DNA of 64,000 nt from Plesiocystis pacifica SIR-1. GTDB lineage: Bacteria; Myxococcota_A; Polyangia; Nannocystales; Nannocystaceae. Numbering within the stretch: position 1 is the first letter of the stretch; every line of letters begins with the position of its first letter. The notes under the pieces were generated by a model. It searched no databases, was not told where the DNA came from, and saw only the letters and a program-made list of their open reading frames with translations. The DNA is taken from positions 1 to 64,000 of the forward strand of contig NZ_ABCS01000029.1 of the NCBI RefSeq assembly GCF_000170895.1, in the 5' to 3' direction. Below, one piece after another: positions 36,211-44,077 of the stretch. A program made the translations under genes and the position numbers.

Positions 36211-38376
36211 TCAGGCGCGAGCTTGGACCTCGGCGTTGTCGCTGACCACGAGCAGGGTCCACGGCGCGTCGGCTGCGAACACGTGGTCGAGCAGGGCCTC
36301 GCTATGGCCCGCGTCGAGCTCGAGGCCGTCGAGGGCCCCGTCGAGGATGAGCAGGTTGGGCTGGCGCAGCAGCGCGCGGGCGAGCACCAGGCGGCGGCGC
36401 TCGACGTAGTCGAAGGGCGCCCCGCTCGGGCTCATGCGCATCTCGAGGCCCTTGCCCATGGCCTCGATCTTCGCGTCGAGGTCGAGCATGCGCAACACCG
36501 ACCACACCCCGCGCAGCTCGAGGTCGCAGCCCAGGCGCAGGTTGTCGAGCAGGGTCGTCGGCAGCAGCACGGGCTCGTGATCGAGGACCAGGGCCACGCT
36601 CTCGCGGGTGCGCTCGGGGTCCAAGAGCGCGGCCGGGACCCCGTCGAGCTCGACCCGCAGGGCCCCGCTGCCCTCCTCACACATGGCGTAGAGCGCCCAG
36701 CACAGCTTCGAGTGGGCCCGCGAGCGGCCCTTGAGCACCCGGCGCTCCCCGGCCGCGAGGCTCAACACGGGATCACCGTCGAGGCCGTTCTTGGTGATCT
36801 CCACGGTCATCGGCAAGCCCTGGCCCGCCCCCCGACCGACCACCGCGCCGCCGCGCCGCTCCACGGGCAGGTCGACGATCTGGCCGAGCTTCTCCGCCGA
36901 GGTCGCGGCGTCGTAGAAGGTCTCGAGCTGCTTGCCCAGCTTGGCCAGGCCCGTGCCGAGGGTCGCGACGACGAGCTCGGCGGCGACGAGCTGGCCCAGG
37001 GTCAGCTGGCGCTGAATCACCAGCCAGCCGCCGATGCCCAGCAAGGTCGCGCTGGCCAGGACCTGCAGGCCGACGCCGCCGACGATCTGACGCAGCAGGC
37101 GGTTGAAGTGGTCCCCGCGGGCGTCGAGCCACGCGCGCAGCAGCTGATCGCCGCGGGCGTCGGCGAAGGCCCGGGCCCGGGCGTCGCCCAGGCCGCCGGC
37201 CCTCGCCGTCATGCTCCCGGCCACGCCCTCGAGCCAGGCGGCGACGGCGTACTTGCTCTTCGACTCGCGCAGGCTCGCCGACAGGGCGCCCTTGCCGAAC
37301 ACGAAGATGACCACGGCCACGGACAGGACCAGCACGAAGTCGAAGGCCAACAGCAGCGGGTGGTAAAAGGCCAGCAGCAGCAGACCCGAGAGCATCTGCA
37401 GGACCAGGGCCGAGCCCGAGAGCAGCAGCTTGGCCGCGGACTTTTGTAGGGACACCGCGTCGAAGATGCGGTTGGCCAGCTCGGGCCCGTGACTGGGCGA
37501 GTCCTCGCCCAGATCCAGCCGCGGCAAGCGGCGCACGAAGTCCGCGGCCACGCGCACGAACAGGCGCCGCTGGATCATCTCGACGACGACGTACTGGGAG
37601 ACCTGCAAGACCGCGACGAAGCCGAGCACCACGGCCGAGAGCAGGCTGAGCACGACCAGGGGCTGCAAGGCCGCGCCGAGGGCCACGGAGTTGACCAGGG
37701 CCTGGACCGCGACGGGGATGACCAGGCTCGACACGCCGACGGCGACGGCGTAGATGGCCACGACCCACAGGTCCCGGCTCTCGAACTTGGCGACGGAGAC
37801 CAGGCGCCGCACGGCCTTGCGCCCGGGCCCGAGCACGCGCTCGAGGGTCCCCGGAGCCGCCAGCCCTGCCCCCGCGAGGGGGAACATCGCCTCCGCCCGC
37901 AGCCAGTGCAGGTCGATGGTCTTGTGCCGGCTCAGCCAGTCGCCGAGCTCGCGGGCGCTCAAGCGTCGGCGCCACTCGCTGCCGTCGTCCTCGATGACCG
38001 CGAGCTCCACACCCCGGGCGTTGCCGCCGAGCAGGACCAGCCAGCGCTGCCCCGCCCAGCACAGCGCCGGGCTGCCGAGGGCCGCGAGCTCGAGGAGCGT
38101 GCGCGCGTCGCCCGAGTCCCCGCCGGTGCACCCGCTATCGTCCCGCTCACAGGACAGGCCCGCCACGCGGCCGGCCTGGATCATCGAGCACGCCCAGCCT
38201 TGCGCGCCCTCGGCCGTAGAGGCCGTAGACACCGCTAGCCAGGCGTTCTCGGGGCTGACCGCGACCCCACAACGATTTGCGAGCAGCTCGAGCGCGCGGC
38301 TCGCCGACACCGCCGAAGGGTGACCCGAGGCGGGAGCTTCCTCCGCCTCGACTTCCTGTTGTCCCAAGCCAATCAT
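36211..38376 (-). CDS. type I secretion ABC transporter with degenerate ATPase and C39-like domain
   Basis: 721 residues. Residues about 25-150 resemble a C39 peptidase-like domain without a clear catalytic set. Residues about 185-480 contain the transmembrane ABC exporter domain (six helices, e.g. VVIPVAVQALVNSVALGAAL-type). The C-terminal nucleotide-binding domain is recognisable by order but decayed: the P-loop reads LKGRSRAHSK, the signature MSPSGAPFDYVERRR, and Walker B LLILDGALDGL with Gly where the catalytic Glu should be. AAGG before ATG 38376 supports the start. It heads the ABC-HlyD-TolC operon. ATP hydrolysis is doubtful, so the transporter may need another ATPase or work as a scaffold. 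Confidence 0.82.
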   Translation of the reverse strand: MIGLGQQEVEAEEAPASGHPSAVSASRALELLANRCGVAVSPENAWLAVSTASTAEGAQGWACSMIQAGRVAGLSCERDDSGCTGGDSGDARTLLELAALGSPALCWAGQRWLVLLGGNARGVELAVIEDDGSEWRRRLSARELGDWLSRHKTIDLHWLRAEAMFPLAGAGLAAPGTLERVLGPGRKAVRRLVSVAKFESRDLWVVAIYAVAVGVSSLVIPVAVQALVNSVALGAALQPLVVLSLLSAVVLGFVAVLQVSQYVVVEMIQRRLFVRVAADFVRRLPRLDLGEDSPSHGPELANRIFDAVSLQKSAAKLLLSGSALVLQMLSGLLLLAFYHPLLLAFDFVLVLSVAVVIFVFGKGALSASLRESKSKYAVAAWLEGVAGSMTARAGGLGDARARAFADARGDQLLRAWLDARGDHFNRLLRQIVGGVGLQVLASATLLGIGGWLVIQRQLTLGQLVAAELVVATLGTGLAKLGKQLETFYDAATSAEKLGQIVDLPVERRGGAVVGRGAGQGLPMTVEITKNGLDGDPVLSLAAGERRVLKGRSRAHSKLCWALYAMCEEGSGALRVELDGVPAALLDPERTRESVALVLDHEPVLLPTTLLDNLRLGCDLELRGVWSVLRMLDLDAKIEAMGKGLEMRMSPSGAPFDYVERRRLVLARALLRQPNLLILDGALDGLELDAGHSEALLDHVFAADAPWTLLVVSDNAEVQARA

Positions 38377-38575
38377 GGACCTTGCCGATGTAGCCTACGA
38401 AAAAACATCCAACAAATAGAAGTTTGCTCAGCGAATTTTAGAAAAAATGAAACATGACGTTTCAGTCTTGAATTCGGAGCTTGATGAGCAATATACCGGT
38501 ATCGGCTCGAGGGTGTCTTTCATGACGATTAGCTCTCAGCTGATGTTTGTCGCTCGCTCTTAGGTCAGACCGATC
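38377..38575. promoter_or_regulatory. AT-rich divergent regulatory region between exporter operon and NhaR-type regulator
   Basis: This 199-bp stretch is much more AT-rich than its surroundings. It holds two palindromes: TGAAAC-N5-GTTTCA (38448-38464), which also fits the T-N11-A LysR pattern, and ATACCGGTAT (38493-38502). They are good candidates for regulator binding and for control of both divergent genes. Confidence 0.5.
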
Positions 38576-39478
38576 ATGTCCCAGTGGGTCAACTACCATC
38601 ACTTGTTGTACTTTTGGATGGTCGCCAAGGAGGGCAGCATCGCCGCCGCCGCCAAGCGGCTGAGCGTCTCGCAGCCGACGATCTCGACACAGTTGCGCAC
38701 GCTGGAGGATAACCTGGGCGTCAGCCTCTTTGATCGCTCCGGTCGGCGCCTCGCGCTCACCCAGACGGGCAGTGTCGCCCTTCGTTATGCTGAAGACATT
38801 TTCAGTCTCGGGCGCGAAATGGTGGATGTGCTGCACGAGCGCCTCGAAGGGCGGCCTTTGAGGCTGGTCGTGGGGGTGACCTACGTGGTCCCCAAGCTCG
38901 TCGCCTACCGCCTGCTGCAGCCTGCTTTGAACCTCGGTGACGGGCTGCACGTCGTCTGCCACGAGGACAAATTCGACCAGCTCTTGGGGCGCCTTGCACG
39001 CCATGAGCTGGATCTGGTGATCTCCGACGCGCCGATCGGGCCCCACGTCTCGGTCAAGGCCTTCAACCATCCCCTGGGATCGTGCGGGGTCACCTTCTTT
39101 GGCGCGCCGCCCCTGGCACGCAAGTACAAGCGCGGCTTCCCCGAGTCCCTCGACCGGGCGCCATTTTTGCTGCCCATGCAGGGCAGCATGGTCCGCCGCG
39201 AGCTCGATCGATGGTTCGACGACCTCGACATCCACCCCGAGATCGTCGGCCAGTTCGACGACAGCGCCCTGCTCAAGGTCTTCGGCCAGTCCGGCGTGGG
39301 GGTGTTCGCGGCTCCCTCGGCCATCGAGGCCGAGATCACCTCGCAGTATGGGGTGCAGGTCATCGGACGCAGCGACTCGATCCAAGAGCGCTTCTACGCC
39401 ATCTCCGTCGAGCGTCGGCTCAAGCACCCGGGGGTGCTGGCGATCTCCGAAGCCGCGAAGACGAAGCTGTTTGGCTAG
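38576..39478 (+). CDS. nhaR: LysR-family transcriptional regulator, NhaR type
   Basis: 300 residues. An N-terminal winged helix-turn-helix starts with NYHHLLYFWMVAKEGSIAAA, the spacing and wording typical of NhaR rather than of general LysR proteins. The effector domain contains LDLVISDAPIGPHVSVKAFN and GQFDDSALLKVFGQSGVGVFAA, also NhaR-like. NhaR activates genes in response to Na+ or pH in enterobacteria. No Na+/H+ antiporter lies beside it here; its divergent neighbour is the exporter operon, the more likely target in this genome (inference). Confidence 0.85.
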   Translation: MSQWVNYHHLLYFWMVAKEGSIAAAAKRLSVSQPTISTQLRTLEDNLGVSLFDRSGRRLALTQTGSVALRYAEDIFSLGREMVDVLHERLEGRPLRLVVGVTYVVPKLVAYRLLQPALNLGDGLHVVCHEDKFDQLLGRLARHELDLVISDAPIGPHVSVKAFNHPLGSCGVTFFGAPPLARKYKRGFPESLDRAPFLLPMQGSMVRRELDRWFDDLDIHPEIVGQFDDSALLKVFGQSGVGVFAAPSAIEAEITSQYGVQVIGRSDSIQERFYAISVERRLKHPGVLAISEAAKTKLFG

Positions 39479-39483
39479 CACAG

Positions 39484-40485
39484 TCAGGTCCCGAGGATGG
39501 ACTCGCACAGTCCGCCGCGGTTGGGGCTGACCTCGTCCGGATAGTCCGGGTCGCCCTGCTCGCGGAACACGATGGCCAGGAACTCGGCGCACTTGGCCTT
39601 CATCTCCGCGTCCAGGTGCTTCACCGCGCGGGGGTCTGCCTCGTCGAGGCCCGCGCGGTCGGCCTCGACGCTGTCGAGGGCAAAGGCGCAGCCGGCCTCG
39701 AGGGCCTCGCCGTCGAAGGTGTAGCGGAGGTCATCGAGCTCGGCGGCGATGGCCCCGTGGTAGACGCAGCCGCGGGTCGCCGTGCGCCCCTCGCCCAGGG
39801 CGACGCAGCGCTCACGGATGGCGTCGCCGTAGCGGCGGCAGCTCGGGCTGGGCGAGGACTGGACGAAGTGGTCGAAGTCGATCTCCTTGGGGCGCTCGCT
39901 CGGGCTCGCGTTGGGGATGGCCGCGATCAGCTCCTCGAAGTCCTGCTCCACGGCCTTTACCGCCTCCGGGGCCACGAAGCCGTAGTCGGACACGACCACC
40001 CGATCGCGGCCGTCGACGGAGCCGATGGTCGTCGCGGACTGGTCGCTGAACTCGCTCGCATACTCGGCCCCGCGGTCGAAGGGGGGCTCGCCAGCCGCCG
40101 CGAACAGGCGCGCCGTGAGCTCCTCGTCCGCCCGACCCACGTAGACCCCCGCGCGCTTGGTGTGGCGCTCCCCGATGTACAAAAACTCGCCGCTGGGCCG
40201 GAGCACGAGCCGCTGCACGGGGCAACGGCCGTAGCAACCCGAGGTCCGGTAGTCGAGCTCGCGCAGCGGCCCGCGGACATCGGCGGGCCGATCGAGCGTC
40301 GCCCCGCCCTCGCTCGGGCGCGGGTCGTCGCGCTTGGGCGGGGGCGGAGGAGGCGGCTCGGGCGAGCCTGGCGACCGGCCGAGCTCGGGGGCGGGGACCT
40401 GCTCGTCGACGCTCGAGCGCCCCTCCGTGCACGCGCCGAAGACGAGCAGCGCCAGCGCGACGGCTAGGCTCGAGCGGGCGCTCAT
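39484..40485 (-). CDS. lipoprotein with DUF6438-like domain
   Basis: 333 residues. Lipobox VFGAC, a Pro-rich linker with seven consecutive prolines, then a domain with SGCYGRCPVQRLVLRPSG, GVYVGRADEELTARLF and VVVSDYGF, the pattern of DUF6438 proteins (CxGxCP signature). The C-terminal 120 residues carry more cysteines and no recognised motif. Its ATG overlaps the stop of the upstream TetR gene as ATGA, so the two are coupled. It is likely outer-membrane or periplasmic. Function unknown. Confidence 0.75.
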   Translation of the reverse strand: MSARSSLAVALALLVFGACTEGRSSVDEQVPAPELGRSPGSPEPPPPPPPKRDDPRPSEGGATLDRPADVRGPLRELDYRTSGCYGRCPVQRLVLRPSGEFLYIGERHTKRAGVYVGRADEELTARLFAAAGEPPFDRGAEYASEFSDQSATTIGSVDGRDRVVVSDYGFVAPEAVKAVEQDFEELIAAIPNASPSERPKEIDFDHFVQSSPSPSCRRYGDAIRERCVALGEGRTATRGCVYHGAIAAELDDLRYTFDGEALEAGCAFALDSVEADRAGLDEADPRAVKHLDAEMKAKCAEFLAIVFREQGDPDYPDEVSPNRGGLCESILGT

Positions 40486-41048
40486 GGCTGCCCCCCGTGC
40501 CCGTGAATGAAGCGCTCGACGTGCCAGCGCAGATCGAGGGGCGCGAGCTCGAGCTCCGGGTTGCCGTGGCTCAGCTGCGAATGAACCACGAGGGGTCCGA
40601 GGAGCGCGAGGACCAGGTCCAACGCCTCTCCCAGGCCCAGCTCGCCCGCGCGCTGGTAGTGGCTCACCAAGGCGGCGACCTTCCCGATGATGCGGTTTGG
40701 CGTCCGCAACACGCTGACCAGCTCGGGGTGGCGCGGGCTCTCCACCATCACGAGACCGAGCAGGCGTGAGCGGCTCGCGTTGGCGGCCACGAACACGCGG
40801 ACGACCCTGTCCAGGTCCTCGACGAGCTGACCGCTCGGCTCGAAGCTCGCCTCGGCCATGGGCGACAGCCCGTGCTCGATGGCCGACGCGAGCAGCTGCG
40901 CTTTGGAGCCGTACTTGCGAAACAAGGTCAGCTCGCTGACCTCAGCCAGCTCGGCGATGGTGCTCATGGTCGCCCCGGCGTAGCCGCGCTCGAGCATGAC
41001 GTGCATGGCCGCGTCGAAGACCGCGGCGTCATCGATTCGCTTGGGCAT
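40482..41048 (-). CDS. TetR-family transcriptional regulator
   Basis: 188 residues. A TetR N-terminal helix-turn-helix (AAMHVMLERGYAGATMSTIAELAEVSELTLFRKYGSK) is followed by a helical ligand-binding domain with no close recognisable subtype. It is divergent from the Rieske oxygenase gene; the intergenic space holds two copies of a 24-bp repeat with an inner palindrome, the expected arrangement for its operators. Downstream it is coupled (ATGA) to a lipoprotein gene. It probably represses itself and the oxygenase. Confidence 0.88.
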   Translation of the reverse strand: MPKRIDDAAVFDAAMHVMLERGYAGATMSTIAELAEVSELTLFRKYGSKAQLLASAIEHGLSPMAEASFEPSGQLVEDLDRVVRVFVAANASRSRLLGLVMVESPRHPELVSVLRTPNRIIGKVAALVSHYQRAGELGLGEALDLVLALLGPLVVHSQLSHGNPELELAPLDLRWHVERFIHGHGGQP

Positions 41049-41103
41049 GGCGCTCGGTCCTCAGCATAGCCCTCCAACACAAACGGCGGCACAGGCGCTT
41101 TTT

Positions 41104-41161
41104 TTGTAAGTGTTGACTAACAAAAGATCGCCCTTTATTGTAAGTGTCGACCAACAAAAGA
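41104..41161. promoter_or_regulatory. tandem operator for the TetR regulator
   Basis: Two direct copies of a 24-bp sequence, 41104-41127 and 41138-41161, 22 of 24 bases identical, 34 bp apart (about three helical turns). The first contains the inverted repeat TGTT-GACT-AACA. The second ends 3 bp before the Rieske ATG at 41165, so bound repressor would block initiation. Confidence 0.6.
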
Positions 41162-41164
41162 ATC

Positions 41165-42160
41165 ATGCTGCCGAACTACTGGTATCCGATCCTGTTCAGC
41201 CGTCGTGTCCGCCAGCGCCCCGTCGCGCTGCGCCGCGGCGGCGTCGACCTGGTCCTGTTTCGCAACGCCCGCCGCGAGCTGGTGTGCCTGCGCGATCGCT
41301 GCCCGCACCGCGGCGTGCCCTTGAGCCTCGGCTTCGTCCGCGCGGGGCGGCTCGTGTGCGGCTATCACGGCTTCGAATTCGACGACGCCGGGGCCTGCGT
41401 CCGCATGCCCTGCGAGGGCCCCGACGCCCGCATCCCCGCCGGCATGTGCACCGACCGCTTCCCGGTCCGCGAGCGCGACGGGATCGTGTGGATGTTTTGG
41501 GGCGCGGACGGCCTGGCCGAGGCCACCGAGCTCCCTTACCTGCGCGCGACCGTCGGCTACGCCGGGACCAGCCACGACTCGGAGCTCGAGTGGCCGCTGT
41601 CGTTCACGAACTCGCTCGAGAACAACTTCGACATCCACCACTTCAACTACGTGCACGGCTCGCAAGTGTCGATGGTCCGCGTCGGCAGCCTCGTGGGGGA
41701 GAGCGCCGTCGAGCTGCGCCCCGACGGCCTCGACTACCGCGCGAACGCCGAGCCCCTGCCCGGCGAGCGCGGCCGAACGCGGCGCTTCCTCGTCGAGTAC
41801 CGCGCGCCGAGCTTGCAGGCCATCAACGTCGACCAGACCGGCATGGTCACCGTCTACGACTGCCCGATCGACGCGGACACGACCTTCCGCATGCTCCGCA
41901 TGTACCAGCCGATCACGATCCCGGTCGTCGGCAAGCTCGCCGCCATGGGCTTCACGCTGATGGCCGGGAAGTACGCCCAGCTCAACGAGGACCTCCCCTT
42001 CGCCCGGCACGTCGCCCCGCCCGGTCAGGACCGCCCCGTCCGCGCCGACGCGGGCATCACGGCCTTTCGCAAGTTCGTGCGCCAGCGCCTGCTCGACGCC
42101 CGCGCGGACGAGCTCCCAGAGCACGTCGCGGCCGCGATGGCCTGGCACGCGCCGCCCTGA
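41165..42160 (+). CDS. Rieske [2Fe-2S] non-haem iron oxygenase
   Basis: 331 residues. Rieske cluster ligands are CPHRG (Cys46, His48) and CGYHG (Cys65, His68). The mononuclear iron site is in ENNFDIHHFNYVHG, with the D-x2-H-x4-H arrangement (Asp156, His159, His164). This is the alpha-subunit-like architecture of Rieske oxygenases that hydroxylate or demethylate aromatic or other hydrophobic substrates with O2 and an external reductase. No ferredoxin or reductase gene is adjacent. ATG 41165 is preferred to a GTG 21 nt upstream that lies inside the second operator. Regulated by the divergent TetR (inference). Confidence 0.88.
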   Translation: MLPNYWYPILFSRRVRQRPVALRRGGVDLVLFRNARRELVCLRDRCPHRGVPLSLGFVRAGRLVCGYHGFEFDDAGACVRMPCEGPDARIPAGMCTDRFPVRERDGIVWMFWGADGLAEATELPYLRATVGYAGTSHDSELEWPLSFTNSLENNFDIHHFNYVHGSQVSMVRVGSLVGESAVELRPDGLDYRANAEPLPGERGRTRRFLVEYRAPSLQAINVDQTGMVTVYDCPIDADTTFRMLRMYQPITIPVVGKLAAMGFTLMAGKYAQLNEDLPFARHVAPPGQDRPVRADAGITAFRKFVRQRLLDARADELPEHVAAAMAWHAPP

Positions 42161-42175
42161 TCGCGGAGCGCCGCG

Positions 42176-42270
42176 TCAGAGGGTCGGCCAAAACGAGTTT
42201 GGCCAACCCTCTGTCTGCTTTAGCCGTCGTGGACGACGCCACGCCCTCCCTGCCCCACGTCCACGACTCA
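42176..42270 (-). repeat. module 1 repeat unit with class II palindrome (array II)
   Basis: One module 1 unit in minus orientation (stem copy at about 42223-42268), followed in that orientation by a class II palindrome at 42178-42212 with 15-bp arms (AGAGGGTCGGCCAAA with TTTGGCCAACCCTCT; one G-T pair). It sits between the convergent Rieske and ALDH7 genes. Confidence 0.85.
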
Positions 42271-42411
42271 ATGACTGCCACGCCCCCGCTTGCGGGGGCG
42301 ACCACGGGCCCTCTCACAGGCACGAACTCCATTGCCCACCAAGCCAAAGCGGAGGAGCGGACAGCGACGAAGCGCCCCGGTCCCCAGCTCCCTGTGGGGG
42401 CAGAACAGAGC
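42271..42411 (-). repeat. module 2 repeat starting at the ALDH7 stop codon
   Basis: About 140 bp on the minus strand beginning directly after the TGA at 42412-42414 with GCTCTGTTCTGCCCCCACAG. It contains the block CTTTGGCTTGGTGGGCAATG and ends with the hairpin CGCCCCCGC-AA-GCGGGGGCG next to module 1. Confidence 0.88.
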
Positions 42412-43941
42412 TCAGTCCCAGCGAATCCCTTGAGCCAGGGGCAGCGCCGCCCCGCCGTTGACGGTGCAGGTCTGGCGGCGCATGTAGGCCTTCCACGCGT
42501 CGCTGCCCGCCTCGCGCCCGCCCCCGGTCGCCTTCTCGCCGCCGAAGGCCCCGCCGATCTCCGCCCCCGAGGTCCCGAGGTTGACGTTGGCGATGCCGCA
42601 GTCGCTGCCCGCCGGGCTGTAAAAGCGCTCGACGGCGCGGACGCTGTCGGTGAACAGGGCGCTCGACAGGCCCTGCTCGACGCCGTTGTTCCAGGCCAGG
42701 GCGCGCTCGAGCTCGCCGTCGGGGTAGCTGCGCAGGTAGAGGATGGGGGCGAAGGTCTCGACCTCCATGGGGCCAAAGGTGGCGTCGAGGTCGAGGCCTG
42801 GGGGCACGCGCACGAGGGCGGGCTGGACGTAGTGGCCGGGGCCGTCGAGGACCTCGCCGCCGGCCAAGACCGCGCCGCCTTGGTTGCGGATCTCGGCGAG
42901 CATCGCCGAGAAGCGGGCCACGGCCTGGGCGTCGATGAGCGGACCGACGAGCTTGGTGGCGTCCCGCGGGTCGCCGACGCGCTGGCCGATCTGCTCGTAG
43001 GCCGCCGTCAGCTTGGCCGTGAGCGCCTCGGCCACGCTGGCCTCGACGAACAGCCGGCGCGTGGTCGTGCAGCGCTGGCCCGCGGTCCCGGCCGCCCCGA
43101 AGGCGATGGCCCGCGTCGCCAGGTCCAGGTCCGCGCTGGCCTCGACGATGATCGCGTTGTTGCCCCCGAGCTCGAGCAGGGTCCGACCCAGGCGCGCGGC
43201 GACCCGCGGGGCCACGGCCCGACCCATGGCGCACGAGCCCGTGGCGCTGACCAGGGGAAAGCGCGGATCGTCGACGAGGGCCTGGGCCACGGGATCGTCG
43301 GGGCCGATGATCAGCTGCATCGCGTCGCCAAAGCCAGCCTCGGCGAGCACCGGCTGGAGCAGGCCGTGGACCGCGAGGGCGCACAGCGGCGCGGCCAGGC
43401 TCGGCTTCCACACCACCGGGTCGCCGCACACCAGGGCGATGGCGGCGTTCCACGACCACACCGCCACGGGGAAGTTGAAGGCCGAGATGCACAGCACCGG
43501 ACCCAGGGGCAGCCACTGCTCGAACATCCGATGGTCGGGGCGCTCGGACAGCATGGTCCGCCCGCCGAGGCTGCGCGACAGCCCCGTGGCGAAGTCGCAG
43601 ATGTCGATCATCTCCTGGACCTCGCCGCGGGCCTCCTCGATGCCCTTGCCGACCTCGGCGCAGACGAGCTGCGCGAGGGCTTGCTCGTGGGCGCGCAGCC
43701 GCTCGCCCATCTCGCGGACGAGGGCCCCGCGAGCCGGCCCGGGGTGCAGCCGCAGGCGCGCAAAGCAGCGCGTCGCCGCCTCGGTCTTGGCCTCGGCCGA
43801 GGCCAGATCATCCTGCGCCAGGTGGGCCAGGGCCGCGCCCGTCGACGGGTCGATGCAGGCCAAGCTCCCCTCCCCCGCTCCGACGTCCGGGAGTTCGAGG
43901 TCGAGGCTGGCGAAGATGGCGGCGAGTTCGGCGGAGGCCAT
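42412..43941 (-). CDS. aldehyde dehydrogenase, ALDH7 (aminoadipate-semialdehyde / piperideine-6-carboxylate) type
   Basis: 509 residues. NAD-binding and catalytic segments: FNFPVAVWSWNAAIAL, VVWKPS, TLLELGGNN (general base Glu) and GTAGQRCTTTRRL (catalytic Cys). The C-terminal GGEKATGGGREAGSDAWKAYMRRQT is the hallmark of ALDH7 enzymes, which oxidise alpha-aminoadipic semialdehyde in lysine degradation. ATG 43941 gives a normal-length protein; the ORF continues far upstream without support. It is transcribed divergently from the ferritin-like lipoprotein gene. No other lysine-degradation gene is nearby, so the exact substrate is inferred. Confidence 0.9.
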   Translation of the reverse strand: MASAELAAIFASLDLELPDVGAGEGSLACIDPSTGAALAHLAQDDLASAEAKTEAATRCFARLRLHPGPARGALVREMGERLRAHEQALAQLVCAEVGKGIEEARGEVQEMIDICDFATGLSRSLGGRTMLSERPDHRMFEQWLPLGPVLCISAFNFPVAVWSWNAAIALVCGDPVVWKPSLAAPLCALAVHGLLQPVLAEAGFGDAMQLIIGPDDPVAQALVDDPRFPLVSATGSCAMGRAVAPRVAARLGRTLLELGGNNAIIVEASADLDLATRAIAFGAAGTAGQRCTTTRRLFVEASVAEALTAKLTAAYEQIGQRVGDPRDATKLVGPLIDAQAVARFSAMLAEIRNQGGAVLAGGEVLDGPGHYVQPALVRVPPGLDLDATFGPMEVETFAPILYLRSYPDGELERALAWNNGVEQGLSSALFTDSVRAVERFYSPAGSDCGIANVNLGTSGAEIGGAFGGEKATGGGREAGSDAWKAYMRRQTCTVNGGAALPLAQGIRWD

Positions 43942-44077
43942 GGGCGGTTGATAACACCAGGGCAAGGGCGTGATCACCCGGACCCGGAAAAAGCAGCCCA
44001 GCCGGGGTCTAGACCCTCGCGGGCAGGTGCATCGTGTCAGACTCAAGACGCGGACTCCACCTGCCGCCGCTCTTGCC

